Part shown: in pieces, positions 1 to 9,180 of the stretch
Layout of the letters: each line of letters opens with the position of its first letter
How positions within the stretch are numbered: position 1 is the stretch's first letter
Origin: Motiliproteus sp. MSK22-1
GTDB taxonomy: Bacteria > Pseudomonadota > Gammaproteobacteria > Pseudomonadales > Balneatricaceae
Length of the DNA stretch: 64,000 nucleotides
Assembly (NCBI RefSeq): GCF_001968815.1
Contig: NZ_MIEQ01000096.1
Coordinates: 372,001 to 436,000, forward strand
Direction of reading: 5' to 3'
Notes under the pieces: model-generated
What the model saw: only the letters and a program-made list of their open reading frames with translations
What the model was told of the DNA's origin: nothing
Database searches by the model: none
Position numbers and translations under genes: made by a program

Positions 1-341
1 GCGCCAGTTGAATCGCCCGTTTCAATCAACGGTGGAAGCCAATCAGGTGAAACACGAGAATCATTGTCGAGCAGGAACGTGTAGGGCGTATTGATTTCAT
101 CCCTGACTTTTCTCAGGCTTTCCATTGGAATCATCAGGCCGTATGAAATAATGCGCGCATTGCTCTTCGTTTCGATTCGAGCTCTTGCCTGCTGTATCTC
201 TTTGCGGGGATAACCCAGATCAACAATAATGAGATCGAATAGAGATTCATCGGTGTGTTGGTAAACATTGTCAATGCAGTCAGCTAGTCCGCTAAACCTG
301 TCACGGGGGGATATGACGATCGTTACTTGCTTATCACTCAC
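1..341 (-). CDS. Glycosyltransferase-like protein, 3' part missing
   Basis: Only the N-terminal 113 or so codons lie in the window; the gene runs off the left edge. I start it at GTG 341, preceded by AGGAG about nine bases upstream. The translation opens with MSDKQVTIVISPRD and later carries YTFLLDNDSRVSPDWLPPL, which resembles the beta-strand and DxD-like nucleotide-sugar site of GT-A (family 2) glycosyltransferases. A role in transferring a sugar to a surface polysaccharide or protein is therefore likely, but the acceptor cannot be guessed from half a domain. A TATAAT-like hexamer on this strand at 396-401 could be its -10 box. Confidence 0.6.
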   Translation of the reverse strand, partial: MSDKQVTIVISPRDRFSGLADCIDNVYQHTDESLFDLIIVDLGYPRKEIQQARARIETKSNARIISYGLMIPMESLRKVRDEINTPYTFLLDNDSRVSPDWLPPLIETGDSTG

Positions 342-671
342 CTTTTAACACTCCTATCTTGTTCCTTTGGGCAAATGCAGGGGGTTGCCGAGCCAATTAT
401 AGTGCAAATTGATAGGTAATTTCTGACTGATATGGGCCTAATTTCAATAAATTTGGACTTGTTCATAGGTTCCTAAGATCTATTGCCGGTTTCGATCAGG
501 TTTCTGTTGAAGAGCAGATTTTGGTTGGGAAAGATCCAAATTCAGCAGACCGGAAAAGCTCTGGATAAAAGTTGCGATAGAGATTTGCCTCTATCTCCGG
601 TTTTTTGACCTACACTAGAGGAGAGTTGGCAGCAGCGCTGCAGTAATCCGCATCTCTTGAGAGGTTAAGCA
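342..671. other. Divergent intergenic region
   Basis: This 330-base stretch separates the leftward glycosyltransferase from the rightward c-di-GMP gene. On the minus strand TATAAT occurs at 401-396, suitably placed for the glycosyltransferase, but no good -35 pairs with it. No open frame, repeat or clear promoter for the rightward gene was recognised. Confidence 0.4.
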
Positions 672-2897
672 TTGGACGTTCCAGGGAAATATCAACGGAC
701 TGATATACTGCTTATTGCTGGCTTGGCCGTTGCTTATGCGTTGATATCTCAGCTGATTCTCAGCATATTTTCCGGTAGCGGTACCGATAGCGTGATATGG
801 CCCTGCAGTGGCTTGGCACTGGGGATAATGCTTCTAGCAGGGAGAAAACTCTGGCCGGCTGTTTTCTTTGGCACCTTGCTTGTCCTGGCGATCAGTCAAT
901 ACCCTGTCTGGATTGGGCTGGTTGTTGCTATGGGCAATACGCTTGAGGCCCTCATGGGTTATTGGTTATTGACGCGTAACAGAGTATTTGATCTGTCTTT
1001 ACGTCGAACTCAGGACTATTTTCTGCTTTTTTTTCTTGCTGGTTGTGTCAGTGCCAGTATCAGCGCGTTGATTGGTTCAACAACCTTGCTCATCGCCGGA
1101 ATTACGGCCGTCGAATCCTATTTTCAGAATCTAAAACACTGGTGGATGGGGGATGCTCTGGGTATTTTCCTTTTTACCCCCTTATTGCTGGTTTGGCGCT
1201 ATAAACCCAATTGGCTTACCGGCAAACGGCTGTTGGAGGCGCTGGTCTTTTTTGCGCTGGCGTTTCTTTTTGGGCAGGTTATCTTTTTTGATTGGTTATA
1301 TGAATATCTAGGTCACATCAACCGAGGCTATTGGATGTTTCTATTGGCTGCAATAGCGGGCATTCGTTTTGGTCGTCACGGGGCCATCATTATTATTCTT
1401 ATGACCACGGTTCAAGCTTTGGGCGGTGCATTTCAGGAAACTGGTTTTTTTGGTAATGACATTCAAGAAACTCAACTTAGTAATTTTTGGATGTATATTT
1501 CTGTACTCAGTCTTGTCGCGATGGCTCAGGCTGCTGCCATTAAGGAAAATAAGGTTCAGGCAACGATAGATTCGCTCAGCGGGTTGCCAAACCGATTATT
1601 ATTCCAGCAGATGCTGAAGCAGGAGCTGGCTCTTGCGAGCAGGGAAAGTAGTCGAATGGCACTGTTGTTTATCGATCTGGATCAGTTCAAGGAAGTGAAT
1701 GATACCCTGGGTCATCATGTGGGTGATGCATTGCTGAAAGTGGCTGCAAAGCGCATCCAACACTGCACCGAAAGTCCCGGTGGCAGCGGCTGGGTTGCCC
1801 GCATTGGCGGGGATGAATTTACAGTGATTTTGCCTGATATTCAGCAGTCTTCTGATGCTGAGAAAATGTCGAAGACTATTCTGGAAGTGCTTGATGAGCC
1901 CTTTGTTATAGACGGCCAGCGCATTTTTATCTCCGGAAGCATCGGCATAACCATCTATCCGGATGACGCACAGTCGTCCCCCGATCTATTGAAGTGCGCT
2001 GACCAGGCTATGTATGTCGCTAAGGGTCGGGGTCGTAAATGCTTTAATTTCTTTACCTCTGAGATACAGCGGGCTGCTGAGTTACGTATGAGGCTGGCCA
2101 ATGATCTCAGGGGGGCATTATCCGAGCAGCAATTAGTGGTTTATTACCAGCCGATTGTAGATCTAACCCTGGATGAAGTTGTAAAAGCTGAAGCGCTGTT
2201 GAGATGGGAGCATCCTTCACTGGGTATGATCAGTCCGGAGCTATTTATTCCTATTGCTGAAGAAACCGGGCAGATCAACGAAATTGGAGATTGGGTTATG
2301 CATCAGGCCTCTATCAAAGCGAAGGAGTGGACTGATCTGCGTGGGTCAAATTTCCAGGTAAGTGTAAATATGTCACCTCTGCAGTTTCTTGGTGCGGGAA
2401 AAGATATTGGTCTGGTGGAGTACCTTGAGCACATGGGAATAGATGGTAATCTCATTGTGGTTGAGATTACAGAAGGCGTTTTACTCAATGATCGGCCAGA
2501 AGTCGCTTATCGATTGTCTGAATATCTAGAGGCTGGTATTGAAGTTGCGATTGACGATTTTGGCACCGGTTATTCCTCATTATCTTATTTAAAGAAGTTT
2601 CCGATCGATTACCTGAAAATAGATCGTACGTTCACTAACGATATTACGACTGATAAAACGACCAAGGAACTGGTAGTGGCGATCATATTGATGTCCCATT
2701 CATTGGGATTGAAGGTGATAGCGGAGGGTATTGAAACCCTGGCTCAACGTAGTTTCTTATATGAAAACGGCTGTGACTATGGACAAGGATATTTGTACTC
2801 AAAGCCCGTGCCGGCTGACGAGTTTGCTTTGTTGCTTGAAAGTGCAGAGTTAGAGGAACTCACGGTAATGCCTCCAATTAGAATGGTTGATTTGTAA
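672..2897 (+). CDS. MASE1-GGDEF-EAL cyclic-di-GMP turnover protein
   Basis: A 741-residue membrane protein with three parts. Residues about 10-290 are a run of hydrophobic helices of the MASE1 sensor type. A diguanylate cyclase domain follows, with intact RIGGDEF at 377-383. An EAL phosphodiesterase domain has EALLRWEHP from residue 507, DDFGTGYSSL, LKIDR and IAEGIE, the usual metal-binding and catalytic stretches. Both enzymatic halves look active from motifs; no RxxD inhibitory site precedes GGDEF, so product inhibition is probably absent. The start is TTG 672 with AGAGG seven bases upstream, as the next in-frame ATG would remove the first helix. It stands alone and probably links a membrane signal to motility or biofilm behaviour; the ligand is unknown. 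Confidence 0.9.
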   Translation: MDVPGKYQRTDILLIAGLAVAYALISQLILSIFSGSGTDSVIWPCSGLALGIMLLAGRKLWPAVFFGTLLVLAISQYPVWIGLVVAMGNTLEALMGYWLLTRNRVFDLSLRRTQDYFLLFFLAGCVSASISALIGSTTLLIAGITAVESYFQNLKHWWMGDALGIFLFTPLLLVWRYKPNWLTGKRLLEALVFFALAFLFGQVIFFDWLYEYLGHINRGYWMFLLAAIAGIRFGRHGAIIIILMTTVQALGGAFQETGFFGNDIQETQLSNFWMYISVLSLVAMAQAAAIKENKVQATIDSLSGLPNRLLFQQMLKQELALASRESSRMALLFIDLDQFKEVNDTLGHHVGDALLKVAAKRIQHCTESPGGSGWVARIGGDEFTVILPDIQQSSDAEKMSKTILEVLDEPFVIDGQRIFISGSIGITIYPDDAQSSPDLLKCADQAMYVAKGRGRKCFNFFTSEIQRAAELRMRLANDLRGALSEQQLVVYYQPIVDLTLDEVVKAEALLRWEHPSLGMISPELFIPIAEETGQINEIGDWVMHQASIKAKEWTDLRGSNFQVSVNMSPLQFLGAGKDIGLVEYLEHMGIDGNLIVVEITEGVLLNDRPEVAYRLSEYLEAGIEVAIDDFGTGYSSLSYLKKFPIDYLKIDRTFTNDITTDKTTKELVVAIILMSHSLGLKVIAEGIETLAQRSFLYENGCDYGQGYLYSKPVPADEFALLLESAELEELTVMPPIRMVDL

Positions 2898-3046
2898 TTA
2901 AGCTACGGTCTGCCTTTCCTGGCTGCTTCCCGGATACTGTACTGAAGTTATATTCTGTCGGCTATGTCTGGCTTCTGCGTCCTGCTATCGGTTAAAGTCC
3001 GGTTTCTCCTCCTCATTTTGTTAGACATTGATCTTATAAGGAATAA

Positions 3047-4324
3047 ATGGATTTGAGTGATATCAATAGACCTGCAGTATGGTCCTGGGCTTGTTACGAC
3101 TGGGCAAACAGCGCATTTTCAACGGTGGTAATGGCAGGTTTTTTCCCCATATTTTTCAAACAGTTCTGGTCTGCTGGTGTATCTGCAACAGAAAGCACTT
3201 ATCAGCTGGGGCTTATCAATTCTGCCGCCAGTCTTATCATCGTGGTCCTTGCTCCGGTGCTCGGAGCCATTGCTGACCAATTGGGTCGTCGAAAAGGTTT
3301 TTTGCTACTGTTCGCCTGCTTTGGTGCTGTTGCGACTGGAAGCCTGTATTGGGTAGAGCAGGGGCATTGGCAAATGGCTTCTTTTCTCTATGTGGCCGCT
3401 ATTATCGGATTCTCGGGCGCCAATTTGTTTTATGATGCGCTGCTGCCCTTGGTGTCTCCAGCGCAATGGTTTGATCGGGTTTCGGCGCTTGGGTTTGCAT
3501 TGGGGTATTTGGGAGGAGGTCTGTTGTTTGCGTTTAATGTCTGGATGACATTAAGCCCAGACTTATTTGGCCTTGATGGAGCCAGTGATGCAGTGAGGCT
3601 GTCATTCATTCTGACCGGGGCTTGGTGGCTATTATTCAGCTTGCCGTTATTGCTGTTTGTGAAAGAAACAAACCCATTGGTAACAATGCCACTAAAGGCC
3701 ATTGGATCAGGGTTTGCCCAGTTAGGTCGGACCTTCGGTAAAATTCGTGAGCTTCCTCAAACCTTCAAGTTTTTGTTGGCATATGCGCTCTATATCGATG
3801 GTGTTGATACCATTATCCGAATGGCTGTGGACTATGGCCTGGCGATCGGGCTGGAGTCCAGTGATTTGATTACAGCCTTGTTACTGACCCAGTTTGTGGG
3901 TTTTCCAGCGGCGTTGTTGTTTGGTCGCATCGGGGAACGATTTGGTGCACGAGCAGGTATCCTGCTTGCCATTGGAGTCTATTTTGCTGTTACTTTATAC
4001 AGCGCCTGGATGCAGTCTGCCTGGCAATTCTATCTGTTGGCAATTGTTATTGGATTGGTTCAAGGAGGGGTTCAGGCTTTGAGTCGTTCCCTTTTCGCCC
4101 GCTTGATTCCTCCAGGACATACTGCTGAGTTCTTTGGCTTTTATAATATGTTAGGCAAGTTTGCCGCAGTCTTGGGACCCATTCTGGTGGGTTGGACCGC
4201 TGTGATGTTCGACAGTAGCCGGATCAGCATACTTTCCATTTTACTGCTGTTTGCCGGCGGCGCCTATTTGCTTAGTCGGGTCAATATTGTGAGCGGTCAA
4301 CGTCAGGCTGCTGACTTTCGTTGA
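3047..4324 (+). CDS. MFS transporter, UMF1 (Atg22-like) family
   Basis: A 425-residue polytopic protein with about 11-12 hydrophobic segments. The N-terminal YDWANSAF (residues 17-24) and the first cytoplasmic loop GAIADQLGRRKG are typical of bacterial UMF1 proteins, relatives of the yeast vacuolar effluxer Atg22. Family members are assumed to export small metabolites such as amino acids, but the substrate is not predictable here. ATG 3047 follows AAGGA at good spacing. The gene appears monocistronic: the c-di-GMP gene ends 150 bases before it and the next gene is on the other strand. Confidence 0.85.
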   Translation: MDLSDINRPAVWSWACYDWANSAFSTVVMAGFFPIFFKQFWSAGVSATESTYQLGLINSAASLIIVVLAPVLGAIADQLGRRKGFLLLFACFGAVATGSLYWVEQGHWQMASFLYVAAIIGFSGANLFYDALLPLVSPAQWFDRVSALGFALGYLGGGLLFAFNVWMTLSPDLFGLDGASDAVRLSFILTGAWWLLFSLPLLLFVKETNPLVTMPLKAIGSGFAQLGRTFGKIRELPQTFKFLLAYALYIDGVDTIIRMAVDYGLAIGLESSDLITALLLTQFVGFPAALLFGRIGERFGARAGILLAIGVYFAVTLYSAWMQSAWQFYLLAIVIGLVQGGVQALSRSLFARLIPPGHTAEFFGFYNMLGKFAAVLGPILVGWTAVMFDSSRISILSILLLFAGGAYLLSRVNIVSGQRQAADFR

Positions 4325-4436
4325 GTCTGAGAGTAATCAGGGATTGATGCTGCAAGTCGTTGATTGTAATTAATTGTGTAATTAATTGCTGTCACACTGG
4401 ATTCTAAACAAAGGGAGAGAAATTGGCTGCTGAGAG

Positions 4437-4460
4437 ATACCGGTAGACTATTACCGGTAT
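4437..4460. terminator. Hairpin between convergent genes
   Basis: ATACCGGTA and TACCGGTAT form a perfect 9-bp stem around the loop GACTAT. It lies 24 bases past the stop of the leftward di-haem protein and 112 bases past the UMF1 stop. There is no clear T-run on either side, so it could be a weak bidirectional terminator or a transcript-end stabiliser. Confidence 0.45.
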
Positions 4461-4483
4461 CCGCAGTTCGATCGATTTTCGTC

Positions 4484-6031
4484 CTAGTCCTCGTTTTTGT
4501 ACAGTACCAGATTATTAAGGTATGTGATCAGAGCTGTTTGATCTTCATCTGGTAACGATTGGTATAAATGCTGAGAATCAGCCCCTTCACCGCCATGAAG
4601 TAGAATGGCCTCAGCTAGGGTTGTTGCTCTGCCGTCGTGTAAATAAGGAGCTGTTGATCCCACACCCCATAGTTCTTTAGTGATGAACACGGAGGCACCA
4701 GTTCCTGCTTCATCGATTGATTCAGCCAACTCTGCTCCCATATCATGGCGTTTTAAGTCGCCATACAGTCGAACAATGGCTCCTCCTTCCGTGTTTCGTT
4801 GGAAATTACCCAAGTGTGTTATGCGGCCATTTCTTTGTCGAATGATGTTGTCCGGGATATCGCGAGTGAGATCAAAGCTGATCGGGTTTTGAGGATCTAT
4901 ACCCCGCTGAACGGGATCCTGCCCAGCAGGGAAGGTTTCGTCTCGATAGTTAGGGTTACGACTCGGTTCCTGAAACACGGGATCGTTAAGTGTCAGCTCG
5001 GGTTTATGGCAACTGGCACATTCAATTTCGGTAAACAGGTCTTTGCCTCTCTCTATCCGGGTAATCTCTTCGGAAGACAGTCGGGGAATAATACCCAGTC
5101 GTGCCAGTTCTCTTTTGGTCGTTGGGCGTGGTTGTGCTGCCTGGTAGATCACCATTGCGGTAATGTCGCCCACGCTGAGTTCATCAGCTACACCATCGCC
5201 ATCACCGTCGATCCCATCACCGGCAATTTCGACCGCTTGCATTCCCAATTCATTGTGATTGGCATCCCGCACAAAGGCACGGATATATGGTGTGATACCC
5301 TTCCACTCGATAGGTTTGACCAACAGATCGCTATCGATTCCTTCGACCATTGAGGTGTTCAAAGTACCGTCGGGGAAAGCCGTGATAGTGCCAAATTCAA
5401 TGCCCTTGGTGGACAGCGGTAATGTGATCTCGCTGTTACTGGCCAGGGCTTCTGTTCTTGCTTGTTGTTGTACTGCCTCCAGTTCTTCACTCATCTCTTC
5501 TGCCAGTCTTTGTAAGGCACCTATGCCAAAGATATGAGGTGGCTGACGATTGATAAATGATCCCATATCGCCGCTGTGTAGAGGGTCACGAACATTATTC
5601 ATGACGACGGGACCGGCGCCGTCTCCAACCGGTTGGCCGTGACAGATATTACAGCTTTGGGCATTGGGTCCGGTAACACGCTTAGGTGAATGAGTTGCCC
5701 ATTCATCCTGTCCACTCAGATCAGCTCGTGGGACAAGGGTAAAAAGCTGGCCGTTGCCGACATTTGCCCCCGCACCTTCTTCTGCAATAAACGGGTGCTC
5801 AAAGAGTTCATCTCCCACATCAAAAGCGGTTCTGAACGCGTTCTTTGAACCCTCTGATACTAGTATGTTATTTAACTCTGCTTGAGTAATATGCAGCTCT
5901 GGTTCCGGTTTTGTGAGTCTGTCTGCCAGCACCGGCTGGGCACAAAGAATACTGATACTGCCCAGAAAGCCTGTGAACTTTCGAAGTGACGGAACGAGTT
6001 TTGCTATTAGCGCTAGGTTTTCTTTTCTCAT
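4484..6031 (-). CDS. Secreted di-haem oxidoreductase (DHOR family)
   Basis: A 515-residue exported cytochrome c. ATG 6031 gives a signal peptide ending ...SILCAQPVLA and has AGGGAG eight bases upstream; an in-frame TTG 21 bases earlier lacks this. Two CxxCH haem sites are present, CNICH (127-131) and CASCH (338-342). The C-terminal half has STAPYLHDGRATTLAEAI, characteristic of the thiol/di-haem oxidoreductase group related to MauG and bacterial cytochrome c peroxidase. An acidic stretch DGIDGDGDGVADELS between the haems looks like a calcium-binding loop. A periplasmic electron-transfer or peroxidase role is likely; the physiological substrate is not known for this subgroup. Confidence 0.85.
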   Translation of the reverse strand: MRKENLALIAKLVPSLRKFTGFLGSISILCAQPVLADRLTKPEPELHITQAELNNILVSEGSKNAFRTAFDVGDELFEHPFIAEEGAGANVGNGQLFTLVPRADLSGQDEWATHSPKRVTGPNAQSCNICHGQPVGDGAGPVVMNNVRDPLHSGDMGSFINRQPPHIFGIGALQRLAEEMSEELEAVQQQARTEALASNSEITLPLSTKGIEFGTITAFPDGTLNTSMVEGIDSDLLVKPIEWKGITPYIRAFVRDANHNELGMQAVEIAGDGIDGDGDGVADELSVGDITAMVIYQAAQPRPTTKRELARLGIIPRLSSEEITRIERGKDLFTEIECASCHKPELTLNDPVFQEPSRNPNYRDETFPAGQDPVQRGIDPQNPISFDLTRDIPDNIIRQRNGRITHLGNFQRNTEGGAIVRLYGDLKRHDMGAELAESIDEAGTGASVFITKELWGVGSTAPYLHDGRATTLAEAILLHGGEGADSQHLYQSLPDEDQTALITYLNNLVLYKNED

Positions 6032-6220
6032 TGCTATTCTCCCTACTGGCAAGAGATATCAGCTTATCCCAGCGATTTATGCAAAGTGTGGAGGCAATGT
6101 GGAGTTGCACTGGTTTTATTCGAGACCGGGCCAGAAGCAGACTTTCAACACTGCATTCAACGGCTAAACGGTCACATAGTGATCCGTGTTCTGATTCTGA
6201 AGTAATAATGCCAGGGGCAT

Positions 6221-6928
6221 TCAGTCCCCTTTTAGCAGGTCCAGTTTATAGCCAACCCCATAAACAGAGTGGATAACTTCCTGATCAGGTAGGCTGGTCT
6301 GAATTTTTTTACGCAGATTCTTAATATGACTGTCTATGGTGCGATCACAGACCAGACGGTAATCGTCGTAAATCACATCAAGCAGATCGTTACGACTAAA
6401 TACCACCTCCTGTTGAGAAAGCAGGTGATTCAATAAACGAAATTCGACAGGGGTTAAGTCCAGTGGTTTTTGGTGAATATGGATTGTCATTTTGGCCTGA
6501 TCGATTTTGAATATTGATGTGGTTTTATCGGCAACGGCTTCAGATTGTGTGCCGGTACGCCGCAAGATGACCTTAACCCGTGCGACCATTTCTTTAAGGC
6601 TAAAGGGTTTGCAGAGGTAATCATCGGCGCCTATTTCAAGCCCCTTAAGGCGGTCGACTTCATCAACCTTAGCCGTGGCCATGATAATGGGGATATCTGA
6701 TTGTTCACGAATTTGTCTGCAGAGTGTAATTCCGTCAGTACCGGGAAGCATCAGGTCAAGTATTACCAAATCTGCACGATGTTCGTTTAACCAGGGTATT
6801 ACCTGATCACCGTCATGCAGGCAGTGACTGGCGTATCCTGCCTGTTGAAGGAATTCTTCCAGTACTAAGGCAAGCTTTACCTCGTCTTCGACAATCAGGA
6901 TCCTTTGTTGATTATTGGTGATTTCCAT
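6221..6928 (-). CDS. OmpR-family response regulator, BaeR-like
   Basis: A 235-residue regulator. The receiver domain has the acidic pair in LIVEDE, the phospho-acceptor Asp58 in LVILDLMLPG and Lys107 in LCKPF. The C-terminal winged helix contains VEFRLLNHLL and ends with VYGVGYKLD. Sequence style is closest to BaeR, the envelope-stress and efflux-pump regulator. I prefer the ATG at 6928 (MEITNNQQRI) to an upstream in-frame codon at 6949. The start lies inside the end of the kinase gene, so the two are translationally coupled. Kinase comes first, regulator second. The target genes are not evident nearby. Confidence 0.9.
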   Translation of the reverse strand: MEITNNQQRILIVEDEVKLALVLEEFLQQAGYASHCLHDGDQVIPWLNEHRADLVILDLMLPGTDGITLCRQIREQSDIPIIMATAKVDEVDRLKGLEIGADDYLCKPFSLKEMVARVKVILRRTGTQSEAVADKTTSIFKIDQAKMTIHIHQKPLDLTPVEFRLLNHLLSQQEVVFSRNDLLDVIYDDYRLVCDRTIDSHIKNLRKKIQTSLPDQEVIHSVYGVGYKLDLLKGD

Positions 6929-8486
6929 TTCTGTCTCCGGGCTGAACACTGATCGGCAAGCGGATGGACACTTTCAATCCGCCGAGGCTGCTTTTTTCTG
7001 CGCTGATCGTACCCCCTTGCGCTTCGACGATATTTTTACAGATCGATAAGCCGAGTCCTGAGCCACCTACTGCTCGACTGCGGGATTTGTCCACTCGGTA
7101 GAGCCTCTCGAAAATTCTGTCCAAGGAATCATCCGGAACCGTCGGTGCGCTGTCTTCAATCTCTATTTGCAATTGTGCTTCCTGGATGTCGATAGTGGTC
7201 GGGGAAAGTGGCGATGTGGTTAGAGACGCAGGAGAAGCCCGGTGGGTTGAGCTCGAATGGGATGCGGCAAAATAAACATGTGTAAAACCTTCTTTATCAG
7301 TATAGCGCAGACTATTTTCCAGCAAATTTGACAAAAGTTGCAACAGCCGATGTTTGTCGCCTTGCATTCTCAGGTCCTGAATTTGCTCTGTATGTATATT
7401 GAGTTGTATGCCTCGCTCTTTCATCCGGGGGCCAAACAGGACCGCCAGTTCTTTGATGATGTGATGCAGGTCTATATTCTCATGTACAAGTTCGAGAGCA
7501 CCATGGTCTGATAGAGAAAGCTGATGGAGATCTTCTACCAGTTTGGCCAGGGCGCCAATATCGGCGTAGAGTGAGCCGATACGTTCATGAGTGGGCTGTC
7601 TGATACCGTCGATCAACGCTTCAATTTCGCCACTGATTACAGCAATGGGGGTGCGTAGTTCATGGGATATATCTGCAATCCACTGACGGCGAGCGATTTC
7701 ATTTTTTTGTAGGATTTCTGCCATCTGATTAAAGTTCAGGGAAAGTTGTGCCAGTTCATCCTTACCCGTAACCGCTACGCGAGTATCGTAATCTCCATTG
7801 GCTAGTTGCCTGGCAGCCTGTGCAACTCTATGAATGGGGCGAAGAAATAATTGTCCCCATATGGCTGCAAGGATAAGCGACAGCACTAATACGATAACAG
7901 CGACAAAGAGATAGCTTTGCCGCTGTTGATCGACAAAGCTTTGTGCCAGTTGATTGGTGGCGAGTTTCATTGGTACCAGCCCTATCCAGCCGACAATTTT
8001 GTCGCTGTTTTTGACAGCCAGCCAGTGCTCGATAATCGTTGGATTTCTTTGGCCAATGACTAAATTTCGATTGGCATCATACAGGCCTAACCGGTGTGCA
8101 AGAGAGTTGGGTTCCAACTGCCTTCCTGGTCTGTCTTCGGGTGGTGGAGGAGCTGGAGGGGGGATTCTGTTGTCTTTCCCGCCAAGCCTAGGTGGTGGCG
8201 GTGGGCGGCGGCGTTGTCCGGCTGGAGGCAGTGAAATATCTGCCTGTTCCAGTACTCGACGCCAATGTTGAAAGTTACCCTGTAAATAGCGCCAGTGTCC
8301 GATTTGAAGAAATTCATCCGCCAGTAATGCTGAGACGACGCTGGCCTTTCTGATTTCACCTTGCTGGAGATAATCAGCAAAGCCCTGCTGAAATGACCAG
8401 TTCACGATAAATAACATCAGCAGCACTATGGCGGATAGCGTAGCAAGTAACGTTAGCAAGAATTTCAGAAATATTCTGGAGCGCAA
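6912..8486 (-). CDS. Sensor histidine kinase, BaeS-like
   Basis: A 524-residue membrane kinase. A first transmembrane helix lies near 8-30 and a second near 192-215, enclosing a periplasmic sensor region, followed by HAMP, the H-box ISHELRTP (His275), the N-box NLLENSLRY (Asn391) and the G-box GGSGLGL (474-480). The layout and wording match BaeS. Two oddities are visible: a proline and arginine-rich insert in the periplasmic part (about 87-127, including RRRPPPPPR and PPPAPPPPEDRP) and a Ser/Thr-rich insert between the N and G boxes (about 409-430). Translation starts at TTG 8486, with AAGGA about 13 bases upstream. It forms an overlapping operon with the regulator downstream. Confidence 0.9.
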   Translation of the reverse strand: MRSRIFLKFLLTLLATLSAIVLLMLFIVNWSFQQGFADYLQQGEIRKASVVSALLADEFLQIGHWRYLQGNFQHWRRVLEQADISLPPAGQRRRPPPPPRLGGKDNRIPPPAPPPPEDRPGRQLEPNSLAHRLGLYDANRNLVIGQRNPTIIEHWLAVKNSDKIVGWIGLVPMKLATNQLAQSFVDQQRQSYLFVAVIVLVLSLILAAIWGQLFLRPIHRVAQAARQLANGDYDTRVAVTGKDELAQLSLNFNQMAEILQKNEIARRQWIADISHELRTPIAVISGEIEALIDGIRQPTHERIGSLYADIGALAKLVEDLHQLSLSDHGALELVHENIDLHHIIKELAVLFGPRMKERGIQLNIHTEQIQDLRMQGDKHRLLQLLSNLLENSLRYTDKEGFTHVYFAASHSSSTHRASPASLTTSPLSPTTIDIQEAQLQIEIEDSAPTVPDDSLDRIFERLYRVDKSRSRAVGGSGLGLSICKNIVEAQGGTISAEKSSLGGLKVSIRLPISVQPGDRNGNHQ

Positions 8487-8845
8487 CAGCCTGAGTCCTT
8501 GTTTTTACTAGCGAGTGGAAATTGCCAGTGTATCCTGAAAATGCGGAGTAAATATGGACTTGTACTATTTTTATTTGTAGATGTTTTGTTGTTTGTAGAT
8601 TTCTTGGTTTCAGGGGTAGCAGTCAACGCCAGCCAGTTATTATAGGCGCAATATGGCCAACAGTGTTGAGTCGCGAGATTGAGTAGATTTCTGTTGGCGA
8701 CACTTATAGACGGCAGGCCAACCAGTATTAGCGTGGGGTAGGTTTTCGTGAGAAAGCTTCAAACAAGTGGAGAGGTTGTGAGACTGAACGAACAAAGGGG
8801 AGGCCGGTCACCCCGTTTTGACTCGGTTAGCATAACTTTCAACAG

Positions 8846-8975
8846 AGTTGTTATTTTTATTATCTGCTTACAGGCAGTGCTTGTTGTTCAAATAACCAGA
8901 TGACCAGCGGTTGCCTCAGTTGTTATTTTTATTAAGAGGCTTAGCCTTCGTTCCGTAACCCTTATTATTTTTATT
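8846..8975. repeat. Three direct copies of an AT-rich element
   Basis: AGTTGTTATTTTTATTA occurs perfectly at 8846-8862 and 8918-8934, exactly 72 bases apart. A third, shorter copy TTATTTTTATT is at 8965-8975. The copies are not coding. Repeated AT-rich direct repeats upstream of a regulatory operon could be binding sites for an OmpR-type regulator or a nucleoid protein. Confidence 0.5.
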
Positions 8976-9111
8976 GAGTTTCAGAGGTCAGAGCATGTTT
9001 TCTTGTTGTTGGGCCATATATAGCAGAACTTATGCCATAAATTATAACCATCTGTATTATAAAGATTATATTAATTATTGTGGCTTATTTCAGTTGCTGA
9101 GCAGGCTGCTG

Positions 9112-9139
9112 TGTTACGGCGTTACCCGTAACGGGTAAC
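9112..9139. repeat. Nested inverted repeats
   Basis: GTTACCCG-TAA-CGGGTAAC (9121-9139) is a perfect 8-bp inverted repeat. The preceding GTTACGG can alternatively pair with CCGTAAC inside it, so two mutually exclusive hairpins are possible. GGTAACAC recurs about 20 bases further on. It sits just past the stop of the mannose isomerase gene. It may be a terminator hairpin without a T-run or an operator. Confidence 0.45.
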
Positions 9140-9180
9140 ACTATTTGAGTAGGAAGGTAACACATTCGTGAGTAGAGCAT

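Larger units (their letters stand above)
8487..9180. other. Long intergenic region upstream of the BaeSR-like pair
   Basis: Nearly 700 bases without a credible gene on either strand. It holds three copies of an AT-rich element and a nested palindrome, annotated separately. It is the upstream region of the leftward kinase operon and the downstream region of the mannose isomerase gene, so it may contain the kinase operon promoter, but no convincing -35/-10 pair was picked out. Confidence 0.4.

Noticed and set aside
4799-5353. A 184-codon plus-strand frame
   Set aside because: It is antisense to the di-haem oxidoreductase, which has intact haem motifs in the other strand.
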